A stretch of 55,386 nt of DNA from Nannocystaceae bacterium (GTDB taxonomy: Bacteria > Myxococcota_A > Polyangia > Nannocystales > Nannocystaceae). Below, in pieces: positions 18,785 to 27,126 of this stretch. The translations under genes and the position numbers were made by a program. Numbering within the stretch: position 1 is the stretch's first letter; the number at the start of each line of letters is the position of its first letter. The notes beneath the pieces were generated by a model, which saw only the letters and a program-made list of their open reading frames with translations, was not told where the DNA came from and did not search any database. The stretch spans positions 1 to 55,386 of the forward strand of contig JAIBBS010000038.1 in assembly GCA_019694555.1 (NCBI GenBank), written 5' to 3'.

Positions 18785-19840
18785 ATGGCAGCCACGATAG
18801 GCTTGCGCGACCCCATGCCGTCGTTGCTGCAGGTGCTGCACGATGCGACAGGCCACGGTGCGACGGAGATCGTGCTCGAGCCGGGTCGCGCGCCGACGCT
18901 GCGCACGTCGATGGGGGTCGAGACCCTGCGCGCGAGCATGAGCGAGGGCGAGTTGTTCGACGCGCTCTCGGGTGTGCTCGGGCCCGATCAACAGGCCGAG
19001 CTCGCGGTCGGCAACGTGGTCGAGTTCCAGCTGCACGACGGCGTCGCGCGCTGGACCCTCGTGGCCGAGGCCGGGGTCGAGGGCGTGGTCGTGCGCGGGC
19101 GGACGCAGGCATCGGGCGACGTCGCCGAGGTCGGCGTGCCGCTCGAGCTGCCGCCGCTGCGACGCGGCACCGAGGGCGTGGGCATGCCCGCGGCGACGAC
19201 CGCGGCCGCGCCGCGCAAGACCCGGGACACCGCGTGGGACCTGCCCGCGGTGACGACCACGCCGCCGCCGGCCGCAGGCCCGGCGCAGGTCCCCAGCTGG
19301 CTGGTGTCCGCGACCGAGCTCGAGCGCGACGCACCGCGGATCCACGTCGAGCCCGATCCGATCGACTTCGCGCTGCGTCGCCGTCCACCCACGGGCGAGC
19401 CACCGGCGTCGCTCGAGGACGTGCAGCCGCACGAGCAGACCGCGGGCTCGGTCGATCCGTTCCGCGAGCTCGCGTCGCTGTTGCCCGAGGGCTCGCTGTG
19501 CCTGGCGCGCGGCCACGGTCCCGGCGAGCGCCTCGCGCGACACCTGGGCGCCTACGCGCTCATCCTCGACGCCGCCGAGGCGCAGAGCGTCCGCGCCGAC
19601 ACCGTCGGCGTCGCGTTCGTGCTGCGGCTCGAAGATCCCAGCCCGCTGCTGGGTTGGGCGCTGCGCCGCGTCGAGGAAGGCGCGCGCGTGATCGTCGAGG
19701 TCTCCGCGCGCACGCCGATCGGCGCGCGGCGGGTGCTGCTGGGCACCGGCAGCGCCGCGAGCGCGGACGCGTGGCTGTCCGCGGTGCCGTGCTTCTGGCT
19801 CGACGAAGAGCAGGGCCGCTGGGCGCTCGCGCGGGCGTAG
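18785..19840 (+). CDS. PilT-N-like domain protein without the ATPase
   Basis: A 351-residue protein. Residues 11-95 (SLLQVLHDATGHGATEIVLEPG, then LRTSMGVETL and ELFDALSGVLGPDQQAEL) resemble the N-terminal PAS-like domain of PilT/PilB-type motor ATPases, where the same DLHL-type helix and GxxP strand occur. No Walker A or Asp box follows. Instead there is a long Pro/Thr/Ala linker and a C-terminal domain (about 225-351) with YALILDAAEAQS and PLLGWALRRVEEGARV. It might modulate or mimic a pilus motor. It ends 7 bases from the convergent REC-GGDEF gene. Confidence 0.6.
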   Translation: MAATIGLRDPMPSLLQVLHDATGHGATEIVLEPGRAPTLRTSMGVETLRASMSEGELFDALSGVLGPDQQAELAVGNVVEFQLHDGVARWTLVAEAGVEGVVVRGRTQASGDVAEVGVPLELPPLRRGTEGVGMPAATTAAAPRKTRDTAWDLPAVTTTPPPAAGPAQVPSWLVSATELERDAPRIHVEPDPIDFALRRRPPTGEPPASLEDVQPHEQTAGSVDPFRELASLLPEGSLCLARGHGPGERLARHLGAYALILDAAEAQSVRADTVGVAFVLRLEDPSPLLGWALRRVEEGARVIVEVSARTPIGARRVLLGTGSAASADAWLSAVPCFWLDEEQGRWALARA

Positions 19841-19847
19841 CCGCGGC

Positions 19848-20810
19848 TCAGGCGACCCGCGCGACCACGTGCGGGTCGGCCCGCACCACGCAGTTGCGAC
19901 CGAGCGTCTTGGCGCGGTACAGCGCCGCGTCCGCGGCCTCGATCAGCTGCGTGCCGTCGGGGATCTCGGCGAACTGGTCGGTGGCGCAGGCACCGATCGA
20001 CACCGAGCACGGCCCCGCCGCCGTCGCGGTGATGCTCTGCTGCGCGAACGCGCGGCGGACCCGCTCGCCGATGTCCATGGCCGCGTCGACGCCGGCGCCG
20101 CGCGCCACGATCGCGAACTCCTCGCCGCCGAAGCGATAGCACGCGTCGCCGCTGCGGACCTCCTGGCTGATGAGCTTGCCGAAGAAGGCCAGCAGCGCGT
20201 CGCCGACGGTGTGGCCGTGGCCGTCGTTGATGCGCTTGAAGTGATCGAGATCGAGCATGAGCAGCGCCAGCGACTGCCCGCTCACGCGCGCGTGCTCGAG
20301 ATCGGCCACCAGGTGCTCGTCGAAGCTGCGGCGATTGCCCACGCCGGTCAGGCCATCGATCGCGGCCAGGCGCGCGAGCGCGTGGGTGCGCGCCTCGAGG
20401 TCGCGGGTCAGCCAGCGGATCCGCAGCATCGCGGTCATCCGCATGCGCAGCTCGAGCGGATCGACCGGCTTGCTCAGGAAGTCGTCGGCGCCGGCGGCGA
20501 CGCCGGCCTCGCGCGCACGCCGATCCGCGAGCGCCGTGAGGAACAGGATCGGCACGTACGAGCTGGCGCGCGCGCGCAGCAGCCGTGTGAGGCGGAAGCC
20601 GTCGACGCCGGGCATGACCGCGTCCATCAGCACCAGGTCGACCTCCTGCTCGCCGAAGGCCCGCAGCGCCGCGGTCCAGCCGTGGCACACGGTGGTGCGG
20701 TGGCCCAGGCTCGCGACCGTCGCGGCGATGCTCGCGGCCGAGCCCGGATCGTCGTCGACCACGAGCACGTGCGCGCACGCGGGCGGATTCAGTGGGGTCG
20801 TGGGCGTCAC
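19848..20810 (-). CDS. Response regulator with GGDEF output (diguanylate cyclase)
   Basis: A 320-residue protein. The receiver domain (about 12-130) has the acidic pair VVDDDP, a phospho-acceptor Asp in LVLMDAVMPG and the conserved Lys in LSKPVDP. The GGDEF domain (about 155-315) has FGGEEF and an upstream RSGD that fits the RxxD inhibitory site, so it should make c-di-GMP and be feedback-controlled. Adjacent features are LDLDHFKRINDGHGH and AADAALYRAK. The start is a GTG overlapping the previous stop (GTGA). As the last gene of the flagellar cluster it may link motility with c-di-GMP. Confidence 0.93.
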   Translation of the reverse strand: MTPTTPLNPPACAHVLVVDDDPGSAASIAATVASLGHRTTVCHGWTAALRAFGEQEVDLVLMDAVMPGVDGFRLTRLLRARASSYVPILFLTALADRRAREAGVAAGADDFLSKPVDPLELRMRMTAMLRIRWLTRDLEARTHALARLAAIDGLTGVGNRRSFDEHLVADLEHARVSGQSLALLMLDLDHFKRINDGHGHTVGDALLAFFGKLISQEVRSGDACYRFGGEEFAIVARGAGVDAAMDIGERVRRAFAQQSITATAAGPCSVSIGACATDQFAEIPDGTQLIEAADAALYRAKTLGRNCVVRADPHVVARVA

Positions 20811-21214
20811 GTAGGCGCGAGTGCGGCTCGGACCGCGGCGTCGAGGTTGCGGTAGCTTCGCAACGACGGCGCGAGGTCGTCCTCGAGCGCGTCGGCGACC
20901 TCGACGAAATCGGCATGACCGAGCGCGGGCTGTAGCGACTCGAGGATGGTGACGATGCGCTCGTGATAGTCGCGCACGGCGGTGCCGTCGTCGGGGCTCG
21001 CGGCGACCAGCGAATCCTGCACGAGGATGAGAAATCGCAGGAAGTGCTCGAGGTCGTCGGCCGAGTCCGACAGCGCCAGCAGCGCTTCCTGATCGCGACC
21101 GTCCCGCAACGCGCCCGCGATGTCGACGAAGCGACCCGCGATCAGATCGGCGTAGGGTAGGGCGCCGCGCGCGGCCTCGCGTGCGAAGTGGATCTCGTCG
21201 GTGCTGGGTTGCAT
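20807..21214 (-). CDS. All-helical small protein, unknown function
   Basis: A 135-residue protein with no signal peptide. It is predicted from composition to be an alpha-helical bundle, with segments such as ADLIAGRFVDIAGAL, DDLEHFLRFLILVQDSL and RDYHERIVTILESLQPAL. It overlaps the REC-GGDEF start by GTGA and sits 12 bases after the HATPase-like gene, so it is tied to a two-component set. It could be an adaptor or phosphotransfer-like element, but no His phospho-site of the HPt type (HxxKG) is seen. No family recognised. Confidence 0.65.
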   Translation of the reverse strand: MQPSTDEIHFAREAARGALPYADLIAGRFVDIAGALRDGRDQEALLALSDSADDLEHFLRFLILVQDSLVAASPDDGTAVRDYHERIVTILESLQPALGHADFVEVADALEDDLAPSLRSYRNLDAAVRAALAPT

Positions 21215-21226
21215 GGCGGACTCCGT

Positions 21227-21841
21227 TCAGCTGGCCAGCGCGACGCGGCCGAGGTTGCTGTGCTGGTGACGCCGCGGCGGCATCACGCGAAGGCTGTTGC
21301 CCTGCGGACACGCGGGCAGGCTGAGCTCGACCGCGAGGCCGTCGCCGCAGCGCGCCAGCGACAGGGTCCCGCCCAGGCCCTCGACCAGGCGGCGGCAGTG
21401 GGCCACGGTCGCATCGACGCCGCGCGTGTCGGTGTCTGCTGCCAGCGCGCGGACCATGCCCAGCGGCGGCACGTCGTGGGCCGCGACCAGCACGCGCACG
21501 TGGCGATCGCGCTCGCGCACGACCACGCGCAGCTCGTCGTGCTCGCCGGCCTCCTCGGCCGCGCGCAGCCGCGCCGCGAGCACGCCGGCGACCGCGAACG
21601 CGATCGCCGTCGCGTCGCCGGTCACCACCGGCTGGCCCTCGGCGAGCTCGAGCGCGACGTTGACGTGCACCGGGCGCACGTGCGCGGTCACCCGCGCGAC
21701 CGCGGTCGCGACCAGCAGGTTCACGTCGGTGAAGCCGTGGCTGGCGGGGCGGTCGAGGTGGCTGTCGTTGGCGGCCTCACCCGCGTCGACGAAGGGAAGC
21801 GGCGCGAGCGCGAGCGAGAGGTCGATGGTCTGGCGGTTCAT
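21227..21841 (-). CDS. Orphan HATPase-like protein
   Basis: A 204-residue protein that looks like the ATP-binding half of a histidine kinase without the H-box. DVNLLVATAVARVTAHVRPVHVN takes the place of the N-box helix, AIAFAVAGVLAARLRA is the helix after it, VLVAAHDVPPLG is a degenerate D-box, and THE-type C-terminal features appear in CRRLVEGLGGTLSLARCGDGLAVELSLP. The catalytic Asn and D-box Asp are not clear, so it may bind but not hydrolyse ATP. It lies between the FliS/FliT region and the REC-GGDEF gene. Confidence 0.6.
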   Translation of the reverse strand: MNRQTIDLSLALAPLPFVDAGEAANDSHLDRPASHGFTDVNLLVATAVARVTAHVRPVHVNVALELAEGQPVVTGDATAIAFAVAGVLAARLRAAEEAGEHDELRVVVRERDRHVRVLVAAHDVPPLGMVRALAADTDTRGVDATVAHCRRLVEGLGGTLSLARCGDGLAVELSLPACPQGNSLRVMPPRRHQHSNLGRVALAS

Positions 21842-21857
21842 GGTCGGGGCTCCGGAA

Positions 21858-22196
21858 TCAAGCGACCTCGTCGAGCATGCGACGGGCGAGCACGGTGGCG
21901 GTGCGATCGTGGGATGCGTGTTGTTGCTGCACGCGGCCGTGGGCCGCGAGGATCTCGTCCTGCATCGCCCGGGCGAAGCCGAGCACGTGCAGGTCCAGCT
22001 CGCGCAGACGGGCGGCGAGCTTGCGTTCGGCGGCGTCGACCGTGCCGCCCGCGGGGAAGCGGGCGATCAACGCGTCGCGCTGGGCGGCGAGCTCGGACAG
22101 CGCGCTGGCCGTGCCTTCGCCGCGCTCGCAGGTCGCGAGCACGGCCTCGGTCGCCGCGACCATCTCGGCCAGGGCCGCCGCGCGCGTGTCGATCAT
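21858..22196 (-). CDS. Helical protein in the fliT position
   Basis: A 112-residue, mostly helical protein (AALAEMVAATEAVLATCERG, LAAQRDALIARFPAG, AARLRELDLHVLGFARAMQDEIL). Its ATG overlaps the fliS stop by ATGA, so it is coupled to fliS. In many flagellar clusters the gene after fliS codes for the export chaperone FliT, a small helical protein that binds FliD. The position and size fit, but no diagnostic residues are seen, so the name is not assigned. Confidence 0.65.
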   Translation of the reverse strand: MIDTRAAALAEMVAATEAVLATCERGEGTASALSELAAQRDALIARFPAGGTVDAAERKLAARLRELDLHVLGFARAMQDEILAAHGRVQQQHASHDRTATVLARRMLDEVA

Positions 22197-22579
22197 CGCG
22201 TCGCCCCCTCGGCGTCGCCGACGGCCTGTCCCCAGGCCTCGCGCAGGTCGCCCAGCATCTTGATGACCGGGGTCACCGCGGCGGCGTCCATGCGGATGTT
22301 CGCGAGGCTGAGCTGCTCCTGGAAGAACAGGTACAGCCGGTCGAGCTGGTCGCACAGCTCCGGTGCGACCTTGTGGTCGAGCGTGCCGCGCAGCTCGCCG
22401 AGGATGGCGCAGGCCTTGGAGATCGAGACGCCCTTGCCGGCGGTGTCACCGGCGAGGATCTGCGCCTGCGCTGCGCGGCAGAACCTCAGGCAGCCGTCGT
22501 AGAGCGCAAGCAGGATCTGGCCGGGCGACGCCGACTCGATCTGCGTGGTCTTGTACTTTCGCGCTGCCGCGAGCGACAT
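22193..22579 (-). CDS. fliS: Flagellin export chaperone FliS
   Basis: A 128-residue helical chaperone that holds flagellin monomers in the cytoplasm until export. The family opening is present (YKTTQIESASPGQILLALYD, with the conserved P-x-x-L-[IL]-x-x-L-Y-[DE]), then SISKACAILGELRGTLD and LYLFFQEQLSLANIR, a close match to the FliS core. It sits between fliD and the FliT-position gene, the usual order, with an 8-base gap after fliD. FliS may also bind FliW in species that use the CsrA-FliW switch coded nearby. Confidence 0.93.
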   Translation of the reverse strand: MSLAAARKYKTTQIESASPGQILLALYDGCLRFCRAAQAQILAGDTAGKGVSISKACAILGELRGTLDHKVAPELCDQLDRLYLFFQEQLSLANIRMDAAAVTPVIKMLGDLREAWGQAVGDAEGATR

Positions 22580-22587
22580 GCGCTCGG

Positions 22588-23907
22588 TTACTTCAGGAAC
22601 TGTGCCAGATACGACTGCTGACCCTGCAACGCGCTCATGGTCTGCTCGAGCGCGGAATACTGCTGCGTGAGGTTGGCCTCGTAGCGGTCGAGGTACGCGC
22701 TCAAGTCGTCGATCTTCTTCGAGTTGGTCGCGATGATCTCGTTGATGCCCTTCTTGCGCGTGGTCAGCAGGCCGTCGGTCGACGAGACATAGCCGTCGAT
22801 CAGATCGGCGAGCTTCTCGCTCATGCCGTCATGGACCCCATCACCGGCGAAGTACGTGGCCGCGCGTCCGAAGTCCGCCGCCAGGGCCTTGTCGAGTTTG
22901 GTCGAGTCGAGCGTCAGGGTTCCGTCGCGGTTGGTCTGCACCCCGAGGTCCCCCAGCTGCATCGAGCTGCCACCGGCGCCCACCAGGCCCGCGATGGGAC
23001 TCGAGATCAGCTGCGACAGGCCCTGCTCGATGGTGCGCACGGTCGAGTCGCCCGACAGCGTCGCGGCGCCCTTGCCGACCCCCGACTGCGCCGTGATGAT
23101 GCGCGAGACCGCGTTGTAGGCGTCGACGAAGCCCTGCAGCTTGGTCTTGACCCCCTCGGGGTCGGCCTTGATCGTCAGATCGATCGGCGCGCTGGTGGTC
23201 TCGGTCAGCTCGAGCGTGGTGCCCGGCAGCACGTCGTCGACGAGGTTGCTGTCGCTGGTGACGGGGAAGCCGTCGATGGTGAAGCTGGCGTTGGTCGCCG
23301 CCTGCACGGTCGTGAACGACAGGCCCAGGCCGCTGTCGGTGAAGCCGATGGCGTGGTCGGTGCCGGTGCTGCGCCCGACCACCTGCAGGCGGTACTGACT
23401 GCCGTCGAAGAGGATGCCCGCGGTCGCGTCGGCGCCCGAGGCGTTGATCGCGGTCGCGACGTCGCGCAGGCTCGCGCCGGCGTCGATGTCGATGGCGGTG
23501 TCGACCCCGTCGATCGACAGCGTCAAGGTCTGGTCGGTGCCCGACAGCGACGCGTCGGCGTCCGCGACCGGGCCGGAGTAGCTGCGCTGGGCCCGGGCCA
23601 GCGACGACACCGACAGCGAGTAGGTGCCGGGGATGCTCTCACCGCTGGTGGTGAGCTTGGCCGCGCCCTCGTCGCTGACGCTGCCCTTGTAGGAAAGGAA
23701 GTCGCCGGGCGAGCCGAGCTTGTCGGCCGCGGTCTTGAGCGCCGACAGGGCCGACGACAGCTGATCGATGATGCGGCCCTGCGCCGCGTAGGCGTCGTTG
23801 CGCGATTGCAGCCGCAGCAACGGCACCTGCTCGACGCCGACCAGCGCGCCGATGATCGACTTGGTATCGAGGCCCGAGGCGAGGCCCGAGAAGCTGATGG
23901 CCGCCAT
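22588..23907 (-). CDS. fliD: Flagellar filament cap FliD
   Basis: A 439-residue filament cap protein that folds exported flagellin at the tip. Start MAAISFSGLASGLDTKSIIGAL is the standard FliD N-terminus; SLRDVATAINASGADATAGIL is the conserved central part; and the C-terminus ends in an Ala/Gln-rich helix (LTQQYSALEQTMSALQGQQSYL) typical for the cap leg. Length is near the shorter bacterial forms. The start chosen at 23907 gives the conserved opening; an upstream in-frame ATG at 23934 adds only nine residues. It lies in front of the flagellin 1 gene with 198 bases between. Confidence 0.95.
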   Translation of the reverse strand: MAAISFSGLASGLDTKSIIGALVGVEQVPLLRLQSRNDAYAAQGRIIDQLSSALSALKTAADKLGSPGDFLSYKGSVSDEGAAKLTTSGESIPGTYSLSVSSLARAQRSYSGPVADADASLSGTDQTLTLSIDGVDTAIDIDAGASLRDVATAINASGADATAGILFDGSQYRLQVVGRSTGTDHAIGFTDSGLGLSFTTVQAATNASFTIDGFPVTSDSNLVDDVLPGTTLELTETTSAPIDLTIKADPEGVKTKLQGFVDAYNAVSRIITAQSGVGKGAATLSGDSTVRTIEQGLSQLISSPIAGLVGAGGSSMQLGDLGVQTNRDGTLTLDSTKLDKALAADFGRAATYFAGDGVHDGMSEKLADLIDGYVSSTDGLLTTRKKGINEIIATNSKKIDDLSAYLDRYEANLTQQYSALEQTMSALQGQQSYLAQFLK

Positions 23908-24062
23908 GCCGGTGGATCTCCGCCGCTCGGGCATCGACCGCGGCCGCGCCCGCTTGAGCGGCGCGCACCGGCGAACCTCCGGCGCCGACGTGCGAAGACC
24001 CCGTCCGCCGGGCGACGATGCGCGCCCGGGCGGCGGGGCCGAAAGCGGTGGCCGGGTTCGGG

Positions 24063-24094
24063 CCGGGGCGCGCGGAGGACCCCGCGCGCCCCGG
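24063..24094 (-). terminator. Perfect 13-bp hairpin after flagellin 1
   Basis: ccggggcgcgcgg and its exact complement enclose a 6-base loop, starting 11 bases past the flagellin 1 stop. There is no T-run after it. It may stabilise the 3' end of the flagellin message or end transcription with help. The rest of the 198-base gap to fliD shows nothing further. Confidence 0.45.
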
Positions 24095-24105
24095 ACCGGT
24101 TCGCG

Positions 24106-24930
24106 TCACAGCAGCTGCAACGCCGACGATGGGCCCTGGTTGGCTTGTGCCAGCATGGCCGTGCCCGCCTGCATCAAGATCTGGTTCTTGGTGAGGTTGG
24201 CGGTCTCCTCCGCGACGTCGACATCGACGATGCGCGAGTTCGCGGCGGAGAGGTTGGTCGCGTAGGTGTCGAGGTTCGACATGGTCGTGGCCAACCGGTT
24301 CTGCATCGCGCCCAGCCCGGCGCGCCGGGTCGAGATGCTCTGGATCGCGGTGTCGAGCGCGGTGATGGCCGCGTCGGCGCCCGAGGTGCTGCTGATCGTG
24401 GACGAGCTGAGCCCCAGTGCGCTCGAGCTCGAGGTCGCGATCGAGATGGTCAGCCGATCGTCGCTGCTCGTGTCCTTGCCGACCTGGAAGGCCAGGCCGC
24501 CGGCCTGGCTGCCGTCGAGCAGATCCACGCCGTTGAACTCGGTGGTGTTGACGATTCGGTCGACCTCGGAGCGGAGCTGCCCGAACTCGTCGTTCAGGTA
24601 GCCGCGCTGCTGCGTGTTGATGGTGCCGTTGCGCGACTGGACCGAGAGCTCACGCATGCGCGTGAGCAGACCGCTGATTTCCTTCAGCGAACCATCCGCG
24701 GTCTGGATCAGGCTGACGCCGTCATTGGCATTGCGGCGGGCCTGGTTGAGGCTGCGGATGCTGGCCTTGAAGTCCTCGGAGATCGCCAGCCCTGCGGCGT
24801 CATCGGCTGCGGATTCGACCCGCAGGCCCGAGGACAGTCGCGAGATGCTCTTCTGGAGATCCGCCGAGGTCTTGCTCAGGTTGCCCTGAGCGGTGAGCGA
24901 CGACACGTTGGTGCGAACGGAGATGGACAT
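24106..24930 (-). CDS. fliC: Flagellin 1
   Basis: A 274-residue minimal flagellin made of the D0 and D1 cores only. The N-terminal MSISVRTNVSSLTAQ, RLSSGLRVESAADDAAGLAI and RSLNQARRNANDG, and the C-terminal ANSRIVDVDVAEETANLTKNQILMQ split over two stretches, are the conserved polymerising helices. No D2/D3 domain is present. It is most similar to flagellin 2; most residues are identical and both share the leader pattern. A hairpin follows the stop. Confidence 0.97.
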   Translation of the reverse strand: MSISVRTNVSSLTAQGNLSKTSADLQKSISRLSSGLRVESAADDAAGLAISEDFKASIRSLNQARRNANDGVSLIQTADGSLKEISGLLTRMRELSVQSRNGTINTQQRGYLNDEFGQLRSEVDRIVNTTEFNGVDLLDGSQAGGLAFQVGKDTSSDDRLTISIATSSSSALGLSSSTISSTSGADAAITALDTAIQSISTRRAGLGAMQNRLATTMSNLDTYATNLSAANSRIVDVDVAEETANLTKNQILMQAGTAMLAQANQGPSSALQLL

Positions 24931-24985
24931 GGTCTTTTCCTTCGTGGACTTCCCCGCGGTTGCGGGGCCGGGCGTTCGTGCCCGG
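24931..24985 (-). promoter_or_regulatory. Flagellin 1 leader: tandem hairpins and CsrA-like site
   Basis: Read on the minus strand: a 6-bp stem with loop ACGAAC (24968-24985), directly followed by a 6-bp stem with loop AACC (24952-24967), then CCACGAAGGAA with the Shine-Dalgarno at 24937-24942, then the ATG. AAGGA fits the CsrA motif ANGGA over the ribosome site. The same order occurs before flagellins 2 and 3. The remaining space up to 25223 has no gene. Confidence 0.6.
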
Positions 24986-25223
24986 ATGCCGGGGTGGACA
25001 GGGCCGAGCGCACGCCCCCGACACGTGCGCGCAGCGTGGGTGGACAAGCCAAGTCAGGCGGGGCAAGGGCCGCCCGCGCGCGGTCGCGAAGACCGCGGCG
25101 GTGGCGAAGTGGGAGTCGTGCGCGCCGGGGCGCGCGGGTGCGAGTGGTCATGGATCGAGCTCGTGCGTGTCGGTGGTGAGCGGGTGGATCGGAGGTGGAG
25201 CGCAACGGACGAGCTCGGCGGCG

Positions 25224-26051
25224 TCAGCCGAGCAGCTGCAAGGCGGCCTGCGGACCCTGGTTGGCCTGCGCCAACATGGCGGTGCCGGCCTGCATGAGGA
25301 TCTGGTTCTTGGTCAGCGCCGCGGTCTCTTCGGCGACGTCGACGTCGACGATGCGCGAGTTGGCAGCCGAGAGATTGGTCGAGTACGTGTCGAGGTTCGA
25401 CATCGTGGTCGACAGGCGGTTCTGCATCGCGCCGAGTCCGGCGCGCCGCGTCGAGATGCTCTGGATCGCGGTGTCGAGCGCGGCGATGGCTGCATCGGCG
25501 CCGCCGGTGCTGCTGATCGTGCTCGCGCCCAGGCCCAGCGCGCTGGTGCTCGAGGTCGCGATCGAGATGGTCAGTCGGTCGTCGGCGGTGGTGTCCTTGC
25601 CGACCTGGAACGACAGACCCGAGGCCTGGCTGCCGTCGATGAGATCGACGCCGTTGAACTCGGTGGTGTTGACGATGCGATCGATCTCGGATCGCAGCTG
25701 ACCGAACTCGTCGTTGAGGTAGCCGCGTTGCTGCGTGTTGACGGTGCCGTTGCGTGACTGCACCGACAGCTCGCGCATGCGTGTCAGCAGGCCGCCGATC
25801 TCCTTGAGCGCGCCGTCGGCGGTCTGGATCATGCTGACGCCGTCGTTGGCGTTGCGTTTGGCCTGATTGAGGCTGCGGATGCTGGCCTTGAAGTCCTCGG
25901 AGATGGCGAGGCCGGCGGCGTCGTCGGCCGCGGATTCGACCCGTAGGCCCGAGGACAGTCGCGAGATGCTCTTCTGCAGGTCGGCGGAGGTCTTGCCGAG
26001 GTTGCTCTGTGCGGTGAGGGAGGAGACGTTGGTGCGTACGGAGATGGACAT
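25224..26051 (-). CDS. fliC: Flagellin 2
   Basis: A 275-residue minimal flagellin, close paralogue of flagellin 1 (same N-terminal MSISVRTNVSSLTAQ and the same core segments; differences are mainly in the central variable stretch, for example ALGLGASTISSTGG in place of ALGLSSSTISSTSG). It lacks D2/D3. It ends in GPQAALQLLG. No clear terminator follows the stop; the 293-base gap to flagellin 1 holds the flagellin 1 leader. The near-identity with its neighbour suggests recent duplication or gene conversion. Confidence 0.97.
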   Translation of the reverse strand: MSISVRTNVSSLTAQSNLGKTSADLQKSISRLSSGLRVESAADDAAGLAISEDFKASIRSLNQAKRNANDGVSMIQTADGALKEIGGLLTRMRELSVQSRNGTVNTQQRGYLNDEFGQLRSEIDRIVNTTEFNGVDLIDGSQASGLSFQVGKDTTADDRLTISIATSSTSALGLGASTISSTGGADAAIAALDTAIQSISTRRAGLGAMQNRLSTTMSNLDTYSTNLSAANSRIVDVDVAEETAALTKNQILMQAGTAMLAQANQGPQAALQLLG

Positions 26052-26100
26052 GGGTTCCTTCGTGGACGACCCCGCGCAGGCGGGGTGGGGCAACGTGCCC
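26052..26100 (-). promoter_or_regulatory. Flagellin 2 leader: tandem hairpins and CsrA-like site
   Basis: Minus-strand order: a 4-bp stem with loop ACGTT (26088-26100), a 6-bp stem with loop CTGC (26070-26085), then CCACGAAGGAA (Shine-Dalgarno 26055-26060) and the ATG. Spacing between the second stem and the Shine-Dalgarno is 9 bases, as for flagellin 1. The remaining gap to 26301 shows no gene. Confidence 0.6.
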
Positions 26101-26301
26101 AGACGACCGGGGCCGAGGGGGACTGCCGTGCGCGTGCCCGGTCACGCGGAGGCAGGTGGAGGAGGTGACAACGCCCGTGGTGAGCGGTCGATGCGACCGC
26201 GCGGGGCAACGGCAAGTGGGGTCGTGGCTGGGGTGGAGTCCGCGGCACGCGGATCCGACACGGGGACCCCGATCCGGCATCGGATCCGCGGCCGCGGTGC
26301 G

Positions 26302-27126
26302 CTAGCCGAGCAGCTGCAGCGCCGCCTGTGGCGATTGGTTGGCCTGCGCCAGCATGGCCGTGCTCGCCTGCAACAAGATGTTGTGCTTGGTCAGCTCCGC
26401 GGTCTCGCTGGCGACATCGACGTCGACGATGCGCGAGTTGGCGGACGACAGGTTGGTCGCGTAGGTGTCGAGGTTGGACATCGTCACCTGCAGACGGTTC
26501 TGCATCGCGCCGATGGCCGCGCGGCGGGTCGAGATGCCCTCGATGGCGACGTCGAGCGCCGTGATCGCAGCGTCGCTGCCCGCGGTGGTGCTCACGGTCG
26601 CGCTGTAGATGCCCAGCGCGCTGGTCGAGCTGGTCGCGATCGACAGCGTCAGGCGGTCGTCGCTCGACGTGTCCTTGCCGACCTGGAACTCGATGCCGGC
26701 GGCCTGCGAGCCGTCGATGAGCTGGATGCCGTTGAACTCCGTGGTCGAGACGATGCGATCGATCTCGCTCTTGAGCTGCTGGAACTCGTCGTCGAGGAAG
26801 CCGCGCTGGGTGGTGTTGTTGGTACCGTTGCGCGACTGCACCGCGAGCTCGCGCATGCGCTTGAGCAGGTTGCCGACCTCGCCGAAGGCACCGTCGGCGG
26901 TCTGCGCCAGGCTGACGCCGTCGTTGGCGTTGCGCTTGGCCTGGTTGAGGCTGCGGATGCTGGCCTTGAAGTCCTCGGAGATGGCGAGGCCCGCGGCGTC
27001 GTCGGCGGCCGAACGGACCCGCAGGCCCGAGGACAGCCGACCGATGTTCTCTGCGAGGCCCGTGCTGGCCTCGGCGAGGTTGCGCTGCGCGATGAGGGAG
27101 GAGGTGTTGGTCTTGACGCTGAGCAT
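26302..27126 (-). CDS. fliC: Flagellin 3
   Basis: A 274-residue minimal flagellin, related to flagellins 1 and 2 but more divergent (MLSVKTNTSSLIAQRNLAEAS opening cut at 19 here, and SVSTTAG-type centre). RLSSGLRVRSAADDAAGL and RIVDVDVASETAELTKHN are conserved. It lacks D2/D3. The long upstream space (27127-27745) carries its leader and the end of the copper monooxygenase gene. A 6-bp stem GATCCG-ATGC-CGGATC occurs after the stop. Order in the row: it is the first of three. Confidence 0.96.
   Translation of the reverse strand: MLSVKTNTSSLIAQRNLAEASTGLAENIGRLSSGLRVRSAADDAAGLAISEDFKASIRSLNQAKRNANDGVSLAQTADGAFGEVGNLLKRMRELAVQSRNGTNNTTQRGFLDDEFQQLKSEIDRIVSTTEFNGIQLIDGSQAAGIEFQVGKDTSSDDRLTLSIATSSTSALGIYSATVSTTAGSDAAITALDVAIEGISTRRAAIGAMQNRLQVTMSNLDTYATNLSSANSRIVDVDVASETAELTKHNILLQASTAMLAQANQSPQAALQLLG

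Noticed and set aside
24986..25200. Sigma-54 or sigma-28 promoter before the flagellins
   Set aside because: GGGCACG resembles half of a -24 box, but the GG-N10-GC spacing fails in all three leaders and no sigma-28 box was seen. The same bases take part in the leader hairpin.
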